Source: Bacillus sp. 7884-1
Lineage (GTDB): Bacteria > Bacillota > Bacilli > Bacillales > Cytobacillaceae
Reading direction: 5' to 3'
Assembly (NCBI RefSeq): GCF_002272245.1
Contig: NZ_NPDD01000085.1
Location: 24,133-88,132, forward strand
Length of the DNA: 64,000 bases
Position 1 is the stretch's first letter. The number at the start of each line of letters is the position of its first letter. The notes under the pieces are model-generated. The model had not been told where the DNA came from. It did no database searches and was given only the letters and a program-made list of their open reading frames with translations. Both the position numbers and the translations under genes were made by a program. Below, piece by piece: positions 34,516 to 44,141 of this stretch.

Positions 34516-37500
34516 ATGAAAAAGAGAAGAGGGTTACCGTTCAAAGTACTTACGACGTCAGCATTAGCAACGATGTTGTTAACTTCAACAGGATTTGCGG
34601 AAGGAATAGGTACTAATCCGGTTCCAGCTCCAAGTGTAGAGGAGATTGTGAAACAAGGGCAGAAAATATTCTTGGATGAACAAAGACAAGCAGCTGAAGC
34701 TGCGGCAGACAAGTTTGGATATAAGAATTTAAAGAAAGACGGTCTAGCAAAACCGTATCAGCCTAATGAAAAGGTGCGTCTAATTGTTGAGGTAGAGCAG
34801 CCTGACACAGTGGGGGAATCGAAACAAAACAAGAAGGCAAAGTTTAAACAAAAACAAGATCATGTGATTGCACAAATTTCTAAGACTAAATCTGCAGCAA
34901 AAGTAAAGAATCGTTTCTATGAAAGCTTTAATGGATTTAGTATAGAAACAGAGTTTAGTAATCTAAAGGAAATTCAAGCGACTCCTGGTGTAACAAATGT
35001 ACATATTGCGAGGACGTTCCAACCATCAATGGGAGCAAGCAAAGAATTAGTACAAGCACAAAAGGTATGGGAGGAATATGGCTACGAAGGGGAAGGATTG
35101 CTTGTTGCAATCGTGGATTCTGGAATTGACTACAGTCACCAAGATATGAAACTTACAGAAAAAGGAAAAGAGAAACAAAAGTGGTCCCAAGAGGGGATAG
35201 AAGGAAAATTGGCTGAAACCGAGGTAAGTGAAGTATGGTACAACGACAAGGTTCCGACAGGATATGACTGGGCTGATAAAGATACGGATGTCATTCCTCG
35301 CGGGCAAAACGGGTCATCACATGGTATGCACGTTGCAGGGACAGTAGGGGCAAATGGGGATGAGGCAAATGACGGTGTACAAGGTGTTGCACCAGGTGTG
35401 CAGTTATTAGCGGAAAAAGTATTTTCTGATAATGGCGGCGGAGCATTTGAAGATGACATTATTGCGGGTATAGAGCATGCGGTCACGATGGGAGCAGATG
35501 TCATTAACATGAGCTTAGGCTCTGATGCGGGATATGTTGGAGAGGAAAACGATCCGATTCAAAAATCGATTCGCGAAGCAACCGAACAAGGGACTCTTGT
35601 AGTGGTAGCGGGCGGAAATTCCTCTTACAGCACCAAAAACAATCTTTTAAAGTCTGCAGAGAATCCTTATGCAGAAAACCCGGATATTGGGACAGTAGGC
35701 GAACCAAGTGTAAGTCCATATGCCTTGTCAGTTGCTTCTTATGAAAATACGAAAATTCATATGAATACATTAGCAGAGGAAAATGGTTTGCAGCTCCCAT
35801 ACCAAGACCAAACTCAATACAATTTCAAGCTCTCAAGAGTACTGGAAATGGGCAAGAGCTATGAATTGGTATATGTAGGGGAAGGGAAAACAGCAGATTT
35901 CGTTGGAAAAGATGTGACTGATAAAATTGTAGTTGCCAAACCGAAGCAGCCATATGCTACTTACACGTATGTACAAAATGAAGCGAAAAAGAAAGGCGCC
36001 AAAGCAGTCATCCTTGTGCCGCCTAGTGACATGGCCGACTATCCATACGTATACCTAAGTTCTTTCTTTATTCCTGCTGCAACAACAAGCAAAGAGGCAG
36101 GAGATGCGTTAATCGCGAAGCTTACAAGCGGTCAAAGTGTAAAAATGAAAATGTCAAAAGGAAAATATATTGATAATCCTGATAAAAATACGATATCTGA
36201 TTTCTCATCTTATGGTGCACCACACACATTAGATTTTAAACCAGAGATTTCGGCACCTGGAGGCAGCATTTATTCAACGGTTACGGGTAATGAATATGAG
36301 ATAATGAGCGGAACATCAATGGCAACACCGCATGTGGCTGGAGGTTCAGCCTTATTGCTGCAAGCTTTATATGAAAAAGGCTTATCTCATTCTAAGGAAA
36401 CAGCATTAAAAGCAAAAATCGCATTAATGAATACATCACAATTAATACTAGACCCACGCACTAATAATGACGTACCGTACTCACCACGTGTACAAGGATC
36501 TGGATTAATGCAAATTCAAAATGCCATTAAAACTCCTGTCCTTGTTACGAGTGATAAAACTCCATTAGAGCGAGCCGGAGCAGTTGCCTTAAAAGAAATT
36601 ACGAGTAACAATGCACACTTCAAGTTGAATGTAGAAGCTCTACAAAACTTAGAGGTAAAAGACTTGGAATACAGTGTTTACGTTGATGTATTGACGGATA
36701 ATACAGAAACAAAAGAATTTGATTTAGACAATGATGGAACATTGGATTCTAAAGAATATTTAACGTTAACTAGCAAGCTGGTACAGGGTGCTTCCGTTTT
36801 GGTAAACGGGGAAAAAGTAACTCATACAGAAGGAAAGACATTAAAGATTAAACCGGGGCAAGAAAAGAATTTAGACATCCAGATTTCATTACCAGCCAGT
36901 TTAAAGCAAGGTACGTTTGTCGAAGGGTATGTACGTCTTGTGCCAACTGGCAAAAACAGTGATTCTGCAGTTCCAATAACCGTTCCTTACATGGGCTTCT
37001 ATGGTAAATGGGATCAAGCTAAGAACCTAGATCCAGCTGCATGGGATAAAGATGCTTTCTTAGGATATACGGTGCTTTGGAATGATGAGCCATTCTCAGA
37101 AGGCACATTCCCATTAGGTTTTGATCCTAGAAAGGGAACATTCAATACGGACCGTATCGTGATATCTCCAAACACGATCTATCCAGGTGTATTCCCAACA
37201 TTCACCACACTCCGTAATTTAGAGAAAACAGAAATGTACGTGGAAGATCAAAATGGACAACTAGTTCAATATTTAGGTGACTTTAGTGAATACACTGGGA
37301 AGCCATGGAAGTTCCGTAAAAATGTTATGGCCTATGAGGACTATATGAATGGTGGATATTTATGGGATGTTAAGGACAAAAATGGACAAGTAGTCAAAGA
37401 TGGCAGCTACAACTATGTTATTAAAACAACACTAGATTACAAGAATGCGAAACCACAAGAAGTGAAGCTTCCAGTTAAAGTAGATTCAGTTGCTCCGGTA

Positions 37501-38046
37501 GTATCCGATATCCAAGTACAGCCAAAAGACGACCAATATGAAATATCCTTCAAAGCGGTGGATAACGAGAATGGCAGTGGCTTTTACGGTGCAATCATTT
37601 GGTATAACGGTAAGTATATGCCGCTAGTGCAGGGACAAACGTCAGTACTTGTAAAAGAGGAACCGAAGAGTGTTGTAGTATTAGGTTCAGATGTCGCGCT
37701 TAACCATGGATATACCGTTTGGGGAGATCCTTCGTATATTAATGATGAAATGCTTGTCAGTTGGTTCAGCGTATATCCAAATAAAGATGTAAATGCAAGC
37801 ACCCCTGCGGGAATTAATGCTTTTGCGAATAATCGAGTGAATTGGACGATCAATATTAAAGATGAAAGTGGTAAGGTAGTTGACTCAATTGTTGTGGAAA
37901 ATGAGCATGAAATTCACTTACAATGGAAACCGGAGGCAGACCTTCCTAATGGTACGTATACAGTATCAGCAGAAGTGGAAAACAAACAAGGCTTTAAAGT
38001 TACGACAAGTCCGCAATCTGTAACGGTCTTACAGAAGCAACAATAA
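34516..38046 (+). CDS. Secreted subtilisin-family (S8) serine protease, Vpr-like
   Basis: A 1176-residue exported protease: signal peptide (about 1-30), inhibitor I9-like propeptide (about 75-165), and a catalytic domain with Asp201 (IVDSGIDY), His269 (SHGMHVAG) and Ser601 (GTSMATPHVAGG), split by a long PA-type insert (about 430-560) as in minor extracellular protease Vpr. A chain of beta-sandwich domains reaches the C-terminus, including one Ca-loop DLDNDGTLDS. There is no LPXTG motif. Start ATG 34516 has GAGAGG about 12 bases upstream. It should degrade extracellular proteins. It lies head to head with its broken paralogue (32004-34241), from which it is separated by about 270 bases of promoter region. 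Confidence 0.92.
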   Translation: MKKRRGLPFKVLTTSALATMLLTSTGFAEGIGTNPVPAPSVEEIVKQGQKIFLDEQRQAAEAAADKFGYKNLKKDGLAKPYQPNEKVRLIVEVEQPDTVGESKQNKKAKFKQKQDHVIAQISKTKSAAKVKNRFYESFNGFSIETEFSNLKEIQATPGVTNVHIARTFQPSMGASKELVQAQKVWEEYGYEGEGLLVAIVDSGIDYSHQDMKLTEKGKEKQKWSQEGIEGKLAETEVSEVWYNDKVPTGYDWADKDTDVIPRGQNGSSHGMHVAGTVGANGDEANDGVQGVAPGVQLLAEKVFSDNGGGAFEDDIIAGIEHAVTMGADVINMSLGSDAGYVGEENDPIQKSIREATEQGTLVVVAGGNSSYSTKNNLLKSAENPYAENPDIGTVGEPSVSPYALSVASYENTKIHMNTLAEENGLQLPYQDQTQYNFKLSRVLEMGKSYELVYVGEGKTADFVGKDVTDKIVVAKPKQPYATYTYVQNEAKKKGAKAVILVPPSDMADYPYVYLSSFFIPAATTSKEAGDALIAKLTSGQSVKMKMSKGKYIDNPDKNTISDFSSYGAPHTLDFKPEISAPGGSIYSTVTGNEYEIMSGTSMATPHVAGGSALLLQALYEKGLSHSKETALKAKIALMNTSQLILDPRTNNDVPYSPRVQGSGLMQIQNAIKTPVLVTSDKTPLERAGAVALKEITSNNAHFKLNVEALQNLEVKDLEYSVYVDVLTDNTETKEFDLDNDGTLDSKEYLTLTSKLVQGASVLVNGEKVTHTEGKTLKIKPGQEKNLDIQISLPASLKQGTFVEGYVRLVPTGKNSDSAVPITVPYMGFYGKWDQAKNLDPAAWDKDAFLGYTVLWNDEPFSEGTFPLGFDPRKGTFNTDRIVISPNTIYPGVFPTFTTLRNLEKTEMYVEDQNGQLVQYLGDFSEYTGKPWKFRKNVMAYEDYMNGGYLWDVKDKNGQVVKDGSYNYVIKTTLDYKNAKPQEVKLPVKVDSVAPVVSDIQVQPKDDQYEISFKAVDNENGSGFYGAIIWYNGKYMPLVQGQTSVLVKEEPKSVVVLGSDVALNHGYTVWGDPSYINDEMLVSWFSVYPNKDVNASTPAGINAFANNRVNWTINIKDESGKVVDSIVVENEHEIHLQWKPEADLPNGTYTVSAEVENKQGFKVTTSPQSVTVLQKQQ

Positions 38047-38058
38047 AATCATACGAAA

Positions 38059-38093
38059 AAAGTCGGTTCGAAATAAAAGAACCGGCTTGTTTG
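38059..38093 (+). terminator. Terminator after the protease
   Basis: AAGTCGGTTC / GAACCGGCTT with a 9-base loop, followed by GTTTG. Confidence 0.75.
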
Positions 38094-38212
38094 CATTCAT
38101 TAAATAAACGAATATAAAAATGTTTTCGTTAAAAAACTTAAATGGTATCATTTAGTAACCAGTAGTATCGATATTGATAGTAAATATATCTAATTGTAAT
38201 GGGGGGGTAGTA

Positions 38213-39514
38213 GTGTCACATAAACAAGATCGTTCAGTTGCTAATGTTAAATTGCAGAAATACATTGACTCACCCGAAATGCAGCGAGCTCTATATCGTC
38301 GTACGTTAGTTATCGTTGTTCTTTCACAAATTTTTGGCGGTGCAGGACTTGCTGCAGGTATAACAGTTGGAGCACTTTTAGCTCAAGACATGTTGGGAAC
38401 GGATAGTATTTCAGGAGTTCCAACAGCGTTATTTACCCTTGGTTCTGCAGGGGCAGCGCTTCTTGTAGGGCGGTTATCTCAACGATATGGCCGCAGGTCT
38501 GGATTAGCTGCTGGTTTTCTTGCCGGAGGAATTGGAGCGATCGGGGTAGTCATTGCAGCCATAACCAATAATATTTTCCTGCTATTTATCTCACTACTAA
38601 TTTATGGTTCCGGTGGTGCCACAAACTTACAAGCCCGCTATGCAGGAACAGATTTGGCTAGTCCCAAGCAGAGAGCTACAGCTATTAGTATTGCAATGGT
38701 ATCAACAACATTTGGTGCAGTTGCGGGTCCTAACTTGGTTGATGTTATGGGACGATTTGCATTAAAATTAGGTATTCCAGCATTATCCGGACCATTTATT
38801 TTAGCAGCAGCTACTTATATTATTGCTGGTTTGGTGCTACTCATTTTATTGCGTCCAGACCCGCTCATTGTTGCAAAAGCAATTGTGGATGAGACGAGAA
38901 AGAACAAGAACGTTCACTTAGAAAGTAATACAAATACACAGGAGTTTAACAAAAGAGGAATCGTGGCTGCAGCTACATTAATGGTGTTAACCCAATTGGT
39001 TATGGTCGCAATCATGACCATGACACCTGTACATATGGGGAAGCACGGTCATGGTTTAAGTGAGGTTGGTATGATAATTGGATTCCATGTAGGTGCAATG
39101 TATCTTCCATCACTCCTAACAGGAGTCCTCGTGGATAAGATTGGACGCCTATACATGGCAATCGCAGCGGGTGTCACCTTACTTGCAGCAGGAGTACTTG
39201 CTGCAATGGCACCGGGTGAATCAATAACTTTGCTTACTTTAGCACTCATATTGCTTGGTTTAGGCTGGAACTTCGGATTAATATGTGGTACCGCTATTCT
39301 AGTAGATTCAACCAATTCGGCCAATCGTGCAAAAACGCAAGGGACTGTTGATGTGATGGTTGCTTTATCCGGTGCAACGGGAGGCGTACTATCTGGGTTG
39401 GTTGTAGCGAATACCAGTTATGCGACACTATCTATTGCAGGAGGTATCCTTTCACTCCTCCTGATACCGGTGTTAATTTGGTCGAGCTCTAAAAGGGTAA
39501 AAGCTCAGGCGTGA
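38213..39514 (+). CDS. Major facilitator superfamily transporter
   Basis: A 433-residue permease with 12 predicted helices and the MFS loop motif GRLSQRYGRRSG (about 85-96), plus a matching VDKIGRLYMA in the second half. The GTG start at 38213 has GGGGGGG 5 bases upstream. The substrate is unknown; the sequence fits the drug or metabolite efflux type. The gene is alone. A CAGGCGTGA/TCACGCCTG hairpin overlaps its end but lacks a clear T-tract. Confidence 0.88.
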   Translation: MSHKQDRSVANVKLQKYIDSPEMQRALYRRTLVIVVLSQIFGGAGLAAGITVGALLAQDMLGTDSISGVPTALFTLGSAGAALLVGRLSQRYGRRSGLAAGFLAGGIGAIGVVIAAITNNIFLLFISLLIYGSGGATNLQARYAGTDLASPKQRATAISIAMVSTTFGAVAGPNLVDVMGRFALKLGIPALSGPFILAAATYIIAGLVLLILLRPDPLIVAKAIVDETRKNKNVHLESNTNTQEFNKRGIVAAATLMVLTQLVMVAIMTMTPVHMGKHGHGLSEVGMIIGFHVGAMYLPSLLTGVLVDKIGRLYMAIAAGVTLLAAGVLAAMAPGESITLLTLALILLGLGWNFGLICGTAILVDSTNSANRAKTQGTVDVMVALSGATGGVLSGLVVANTSYATLSIAGGILSLLLIPVLIWSSSKRVKAQA

Positions 39515-39666
39515 ATCCACTTGGATCACGCCTGAATTATGTATTTAATGTGAAACCTTTTGGTAAGGTGGGACCTCCACTGTATTAATAAACTAATACA
39601 TCTAATTGAACGTACCTGATAAGTGAAACATAGACTATTGTATCACTAAGGTAAGGATGTCATATC

Positions 39667-39912
39667 ATGAGAAGGATAAGACAAGTACAACCAATAATTG
39701 GGCAGGCGTGGACTGGAAGACATGTAGTCTTGCTTCATTGCACGTCTAATAATCAACTTATTCATTTATATAAAAGCTACCATGCACCAATTGAGCCTCC
39801 TCGCGAAAACTGTGCAGAAACATTATCACAATTACTAAGTATTGGCTATCGTATTCAAGCTATTACAGCCATTTCATCCAATCAAATTCAATACTTTTTG
39901 GTCCTTGAATAA
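39667..39912 (+). CDS. Small unknown protein (81 aa)
   Basis: An 81-residue soluble protein with an AAGGATG-type ribosome binding site before its ATG and a terminator behind it (39930-39972). The sequence (RQVQPIIGQAWTGRHVVLLHC, ending SSNQIQYFLVLE) looks like a small alpha/beta domain. I do not recognise the family. It is typical of short uncharacterised Bacillus proteins. Confidence 0.6.
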   Translation: MRRIRQVQPIIGQAWTGRHVVLLHCTSNNQLIHLYKSYHAPIEPPRENCAETLSQLLSIGYRIQAITAISSNQIQYFLVLE

Positions 39913-39929
39913 AGTTAATTTATTCAACC

Positions 39930-39972
39930 AGATAAACAGCCGCTTTAGTCTTAAAAAAAAGGCGGCTGTTTT
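39930..39972 (+). terminator. Terminator after the 81-aa gene
   Basis: AAACAGCCGC / GGCGGCTGTTT with an A-rich loop. Confidence 0.75.
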
Positions 39973-40157
39973 CAATTGACCAAATTTAGTAAAACTATCT
40001 AATTAGTGCTAATTTACTAGAGTGAAAATGATAGTCTTTTTTATCCATTCACATTCATCTTATATTTATTTATTATAATTTATATTACATACCGAGTTCG
40101 CCTGATTATGTATGTTTCAACATCCGAGAGCTTATTATGAGGGAAAGGTGGATAATA

Positions 40158-40940
40158 GTGAACACAGATCAAGCTTATGAATTGTTAACTGATGCTGGAG
40201 TAAATGAAGAAATCAGTATTCAAACAGTTAGACGATGGCTGCGTGAAAGAAAAATAAAATACGTGGGCACAGTTCCTCAGAATTCTGGATACATACTTGA
40301 TGATACAGACCAAGCCTTGAACATGTTAAAGGATGCAGGTGTTTCCGAACGTATTGGTATCCAAATTGTACGACGATGGCTTAGGGAAGGTAAGATTCAA
40401 AACGTGGGGAATGGGAGGAGTGAATACCTTCCAAATGAAACTCTTTCAAAGGTGTATTTAAATAACGATACAGATCAGGAAAAGATCTTAGGTAAATTAA
40501 AAGTAAAAATTAATACACAGGATGAGCTTATAAAAGGGATGGAACAACTACATAAGACATCAATCGATACATTAATTCAACAAAGAGAAAATTTAAATAA
40601 AGAAATCATCAACCTAGAGCATGAAAATAGTGACCTACAAAAGGAAACTAAGAAGTTACTAAAAGAGAATTTTGAATTACGAAACCAATTGTTAAAATTA
40701 AAGGAAGAACTTTCTAAAGGAAACAAAAAAGAACCTGATAAGATTCCTGTAACACTTCCTCCTAAAATGAATGATTACCGTCAAAAATTAGGACTCTCAA
40801 AAACGGCCAGCAACAAAGAAGTTTTTGCAGGATATAAAAAATTATTAAAAGTTACTCATCCTGATCATGGTGGCAACGCAACTGCCTTCCATTATATTAA
40901 AACAGACTATGATTATTTTAGAAATAGTATCAAAGAATAA
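40158..40940 (+). CDS. J-domain protein with two tandem helix-turn-helix units and a coiled coil
   Basis: A 260-residue protein. Residues 1-95 contain two copies of a ~47-residue unit (TDQAYELLTDAGVNEEISIQTVRRWLRERKI... and TDQALNMLKDAGVSERIGIQIVRRWLREGKI...), each resembling a MerR/excisionase-like DNA-binding fold ending in RRWLRE. A long coiled coil follows (about 110-195). The C-terminal ~60 residues are a J-domain with the HPD motif in THPDHGGN (about 234-240), which stimulates DnaK-type ATPase. GTG 40158 is chosen because AAAGGTGG lies 6 bases upstream. J-domain proteins with duplicated HTH heads occur in Bacillaceae, but the function is unknown; a link between DNA binding and Hsp70 is inference. 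Confidence 0.78.
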   Translation: MNTDQAYELLTDAGVNEEISIQTVRRWLRERKIKYVGTVPQNSGYILDDTDQALNMLKDAGVSERIGIQIVRRWLREGKIQNVGNGRSEYLPNETLSKVYLNNDTDQEKILGKLKVKINTQDELIKGMEQLHKTSIDTLIQQRENLNKEIINLEHENSDLQKETKKLLKENFELRNQLLKLKEELSKGNKKEPDKIPVTLPPKMNDYRQKLGLSKTASNKEVFAGYKKLLKVTHPDHGGNATAFHYIKTDYDYFRNSIKE

Positions 40941-40972
40941 TTGACATCTGTATAGTACACATTTAAACGTTC

Positions 40973-41006
40973 TAGTGCCTAACAACAAAGCTAGGCACCT
41001 TTTTAT
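40973..41006 (+). terminator. Terminator after the J-domain gene
   Basis: GTGCCTA / TAGGCAC with a 10-base loop, followed by CTTTTTA. Confidence 0.8.
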
Positions 41007-41048
41007 AAAAAAGCGACGTAATACCCTTAGCTTTAGTTATGGTGATAC

Positions 41049-41711
41049 TCAATCCTTATTGGTCAACATTAATAAATCCAAGTTTTCAATGTGAATACCA
41101 CCAGATTCACGGAATTCCTTTAATTGATTAATATCCAGGATTTCAATCTTCCTATTAGATAGGTCGATGATTTTTTGAGTCTTCCACTTATTAAGTATTT
41201 TATTAACAGTAATTCTTGAGGTACCTATGTAACGGGCAAATGATGTTTGATCAATGGAGAAACTGCCATTTTCATTTATTAGTTTTAATAGATAATGTGC
41301 CATTTGTTGTTCAACCGGGGAGTTTAAAAAGGCTATTATCTCTGCCAGAATTCTAAATTTATAGATTAGTGAATTGGTAAAAATACATGCTGCTTCAGGA
41401 TGATTTTCACAAACTTTTTCTAACGCTTCATCAGAAAACTGATAGACTACCGTTGAACAGGTAGTTAAAGCAGAGGTTAGATAGGCTTCCATTCTTGAGC
41501 CGTGCTCTCCGAATAACATTCCTTCTGGCACATAATTAACTGTTCGTTCCACACCTTCTTTTGAAAGGAGGGTGATTTTAATTCCTCCTTCAGATAAGAA
41601 GAAAAAACCTTTTCCTTCACATCCCTGACGATAAACAACTGAATTTTCCTCTAACACAAGTTTATTCCCATATTGTAAATAAGGACTCCAAGAATTTCGA
41701 AGATTTTTCAT
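41049..41711 (-). CDS. Crp/Fnr-family regulator (second of a coupled pair)
   Basis: A 220-residue regulator with an N-terminal cyclic-nucleotide-binding-like barrel (about 10-125) and a C-terminal winged helix with recognition sequence SFARYIGTSRITVNKILNKWK (about 163-183). Scattered Cys (positions about 31, 85, 101 and 109) do not form an Fnr-type cluster motif. Its ATG overlaps the TGA of the upstream regulator (ATGA), so translation is coupled. The pair points away from the aromatic permease and tryptophan operon and is the natural candidate to control them. The ligand is unknown; the barrel lacks a clear cAMP-binding PBC motif. Confidence 0.87.
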   Translation of the reverse strand: MKNLRNSWSPYLQYGNKLVLEENSVVYRQGCEGKGFFFLSEGGIKITLLSKEGVERTVNYVPEGMLFGEHGSRMEAYLTSALTTCSTVVYQFSDEALEKVCENHPEAACIFTNSLIYKFRILAEIIAFLNSPVEQQMAHYLLKLINENGSFSIDQTSFARYIGTSRITVNKILNKWKTQKIIDLSNRKIEILDINQLKEFRESGGIHIENLDLLMLTNKD

Positions 41712-42343
41712 GAAATCACCCAGCCTTTAATCTTTTTTAATTCATCGGGATTTTTTATGATAATCTTTTTCCCGTGAACCTCTATGATCTCATTTTCCTT
41801 CCATTGCTTTAAAATCTTATAAATGGTAATTCTTGTTAAACCTGTGCATTTTGTTAGTTCTTGCTGTGATAAAGGAACTTCATAATTCTTAAATTCATAA
41901 CAGATATTCAAAAGAATCACGGACAATTGCTGTTCTGGAGTAAGTGTGTCCAAGTAAATTTTATCGGCTAAAATATGCATTTTATGGATGACAGTTCTTA
42001 TAACAATGTGAAGGATTGAAGGTTGATAGGTTATTAGCTTTTGAAAATGATCACACGAAAAATAGTAGAGTACTGAGTCATTTACAGCTGTAGCCGTTGT
42101 AAAATGCGGCTTACGGTCCATAGCTTGAATCCCTAATAATTGCCCAGGAATAGCGATGTTTAACAGACGCTCTTTCCCATTTGTCGTTTTTGTCGTCACT
42201 TTCACTAATCCCTTTTGGATATAATAAAATCCTTCGCCCATTGTTCCTTGTTGGTAAATACATTTTTTCTCCTTGAAAAATTGTCTGGTCCCAAATTGCA
42301 AACACGTTTCCCAATTAATATCACTGTCAAAAAGGATTGCCAC
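41708..42343 (-). CDS. Crp/Fnr-family regulator (first of a coupled pair)
   Basis: A 211-residue regulator with the same architecture as its neighbour: an N-terminal sensor barrel (EGFYYIQKGLVKVTTKT, GQLLGIQAMDRKP) and a C-terminal helix-turn-helix LSQQELTKCTGLTRITIYKILKQWKENEI (about 158-186). The two are clear but diverged paralogues, so they could form a heterodimer. The gene is divergent from the MFS permease at 42696, and the 350-bp gap holds a cre site and a TGTTA-N6-TAACA palindrome. It is not a standard B. subtilis Fnr, which carries a C-terminal Cys cluster. Confidence 0.87.
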   Translation of the reverse strand: MAILFDSDINWETCLQFGTRQFFKEKKCIYQQGTMGEGFYYIQKGLVKVTTKTTNGKERLLNIAIPGQLLGIQAMDRKPHFTTATAVNDSVLYYFSCDHFQKLITYQPSILHIVIRTVIHKMHILADKIYLDTLTPEQQLSVILLNICYEFKNYEVPLSQQELTKCTGLTRITIYKILKQWKENEIIEVHGKKIIIKNPDELKKIKGWVIS

Positions 42344-42400
42344 CCTACCAACTCCTAAGTGAAATTTAAGTGTTTATGTAATATGCTCATTCGCATTATT

Positions 42401-42414
42401 TGTTAACGCTTACA
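42401..42414. promoter_or_regulatory. cre-like (CcpA) site between the Crp/Fnr pair and the permease
   Basis: TGTTAACGCTTACA matches the cre consensus at 13 of 14 positions and lies about 60 bases upstream of the first regulator start. It could also be read as a half-site of the TGTTAA motif family. Confidence 0.45.
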
Positions 42415-42483
42415 TTTTACTTCAGATTAATAGATATGTATTGTTAAATTCACATAACAAAGGAATGAAAAAAAGTATATTAA

Positions 42484-42525
42484 TGTTAACTACTTAACAA
42501 TAGTGTAAAAGATTAAAAATATAAA
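42484..42525 (+). promoter_or_regulatory. Crp/Fnr-type site and promoter of the aromatic permease gene
   Basis: TGTTA-ACTACT-TAACA (42484-42499) has the 5-6-5 layout of Crp/Fnr boxes. TATAAA at 42520-42525 predicts a start near 42532, which puts the palindrome centre at about -41, the class II activator position. A looser TGTTA-N8-TAACA lies upstream at 42442-42459. Confidence 0.5.
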
Positions 42526-42695
42526 ATCAATATAGGTGAATTATTTTCGAAATAATCAGCCAATTCATGGAACTTCCACTAGAAATGAAGGAAGAAAATC
42601 ATGAAATCATTGAAAAAAGGGGGGAACCTTCAGAATATTCATCCAAGAATAAACATCAATGCCTATTGGAACAAATTCTAAAAGGAGATGGTTGG

Positions 42696-44051
42696 ATGAA
42701 CAGGGAAGTGCAATCTGTCGTTACGGAAGATTTAGCAAAACAGAATATCGGATTAAATACTACTAAACTTTCAATTAGAAGGATGCCAAAAGCAACGTTT
42801 GTTGTTGTTATACTTTGCTGGTTTGCGATGCTGGCAGACGGATATGATTTAGGAATCTATGGTGCTGTATTACCATCCTTAATGGAATATAAAGATTGGA
42901 GTATGACCCCATCCCAAGCAGGTGCAATAGGAAGCTATGCACTAATGGGTATGCTGATCGGTGCAATCTGTGTTGGAACAGTTACGGATATGATTGGCCG
43001 TAAATTGACCTTAATTTTTTGCGTTACCGTATTTTCGATTTCAATGTGTCTCGTCGCACTTTCTACGTCACCTGAAATGTTTGGGATCTTTCGCTTTATT
43101 GGCGGTCTTGGACTTGGTGGAGTAATTCCTACAGCATCTGCTTTAACAATCGAGTATTCTCCTGTCCAGCACCGATCAAAAATGTACGCTATTATGTATA
43201 CTGGTTATCCAATTGGAGGAGTCATTGGCGCTTTATTTTCCATGTTTCTTTTAGAGGATTATGGATGGAGATTAATGTTTTGGATTGGTGTCATTCCACT
43301 TTTAGTTATTCCTTTTATTATTAAATTTCTTCCCGAGTCGATTAGCTTTCTAGTTGCTAAGAAAAGGTTTGATAAAGCTGAAAGTATAGCCCGAAAATAT
43401 CAACTTCCTAATGATTTTATCCAAAGTAATATGAAGGATGAAACCAAAGGAACTACGAATAAATTCGCGGCTATTGCAAGTCTATTCTCACGAGAAAATA
43501 TCCGGGCAACCATGTTTTTTTGGGTTACTTTCTTTCTAGGGCTGCTAATGATTTATGGTTTAAGTACATGGCTGCCAAAAATGATGCGTGAGGCAGGATA
43601 TCCGCTCGGACCAAGTTTAGGATTTTTACTGATGTTAAACCTATCCGCGGCGATTGGTGCTTTAGTAGCAGGAACGGCGGCAGACCGGTGGGGATCTAGA
43701 AAAATTATTAGCCTTTCTTATTTCTTAGCGGGAATTTCAATCGCACTTTTAAGCATAAAATCATCGATGTTCGTTGTGTATGGATTAGTGGGGATTGCTG
43801 GTTTTGGAACGATCGGAACTACTCTTATTCTAAATGCCTACATATCCAAATATTTTGAAGCAGACAATCGAGCAACTGCCCTCGGATGGGCACTTGGATT
43901 TGGACGAATTGGAGCTATTTCAGGTCCAATTCTAATAGGTTTCTTTATGAGCTCAAATTTTGACTTCTCCCTAAATTTTTATCTCTTTGCTGTTGCAGGA
44001 GTCTTAGCTTCCATTACAATCTTGTTTATCCCTAAAAAAGGAAATATATAA
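42696..44051 (+). CDS. MFS aromatic-acid/H+ symporter (AAHS family)
   Basis: A 451-residue 12-helix permease. The DGYDLGIYGAVLPSLM segment in helix 1 and GTVTDMIGRKLTLI after helix 2 are hallmarks of the AAHS family (PcaK, BenK and nicotinate transporters). Start ATG 42696 follows AAGGAGATGG; a longer frame reaches back to 42567 but has no ribosome binding site. It lies between the Crp/Fnr pair and the catabolic operon and has its own strong terminator. The likely substrate is anthranilate, 3-hydroxyanthranilate, kynurenine or a related aromatic acid, inferred from context. Confidence 0.85.
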   Translation: MNREVQSVVTEDLAKQNIGLNTTKLSIRRMPKATFVVVILCWFAMLADGYDLGIYGAVLPSLMEYKDWSMTPSQAGAIGSYALMGMLIGAICVGTVTDMIGRKLTLIFCVTVFSISMCLVALSTSPEMFGIFRFIGGLGLGGVIPTASALTIEYSPVQHRSKMYAIMYTGYPIGGVIGALFSMFLLEDYGWRLMFWIGVIPLLVIPFIIKFLPESISFLVAKKRFDKAESIARKYQLPNDFIQSNMKDETKGTTNKFAAIASLFSRENIRATMFFWVTFFLGLLMIYGLSTWLPKMMREAGYPLGPSLGFLLMLNLSAAIGALVAGTAADRWGSRKIISLSYFLAGISIALLSIKSSMFVVYGLVGIAGFGTIGTTLILNAYISKYFEADNRATALGWALGFGRIGAISGPILIGFFMSSNFDFSLNFYLFAVAGVLASITILFIPKKGNI

Positions 44052-44062
44052 TTTGTAAAGTT

Positions 44063-44109
44063 AAAAGCCGCACTCTTCCATTCAAAAGAAGAGTGCGGCT
44101 TTTATTTTT
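44063..44109 (+). terminator. Terminator between the permease and the catabolic operon
   Basis: AAAAGCCGCACTCTTC pairs perfectly with GAAGAGTGCGGCTTTT, then ATTTTTC. Confidence 0.92.
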
Positions 44110-44141
44110 CTGAAAAAAATAATTTAACTTTTTTGAAAAAG

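Noticed and set aside
35136..35510. Antisense frame within the S8 protease gene
   Set aside because: Its Ser/Pro/Cys-rich composition is the mirror of the conserved protease domain; no ribosome binding site.
42567..42695. 43-codon N-terminal extension of the aromatic permease
   Set aside because: The ribosome binding site AAGGAGATGG points to ATG 42696, and the extension is charged and unlike AAHS permeases.
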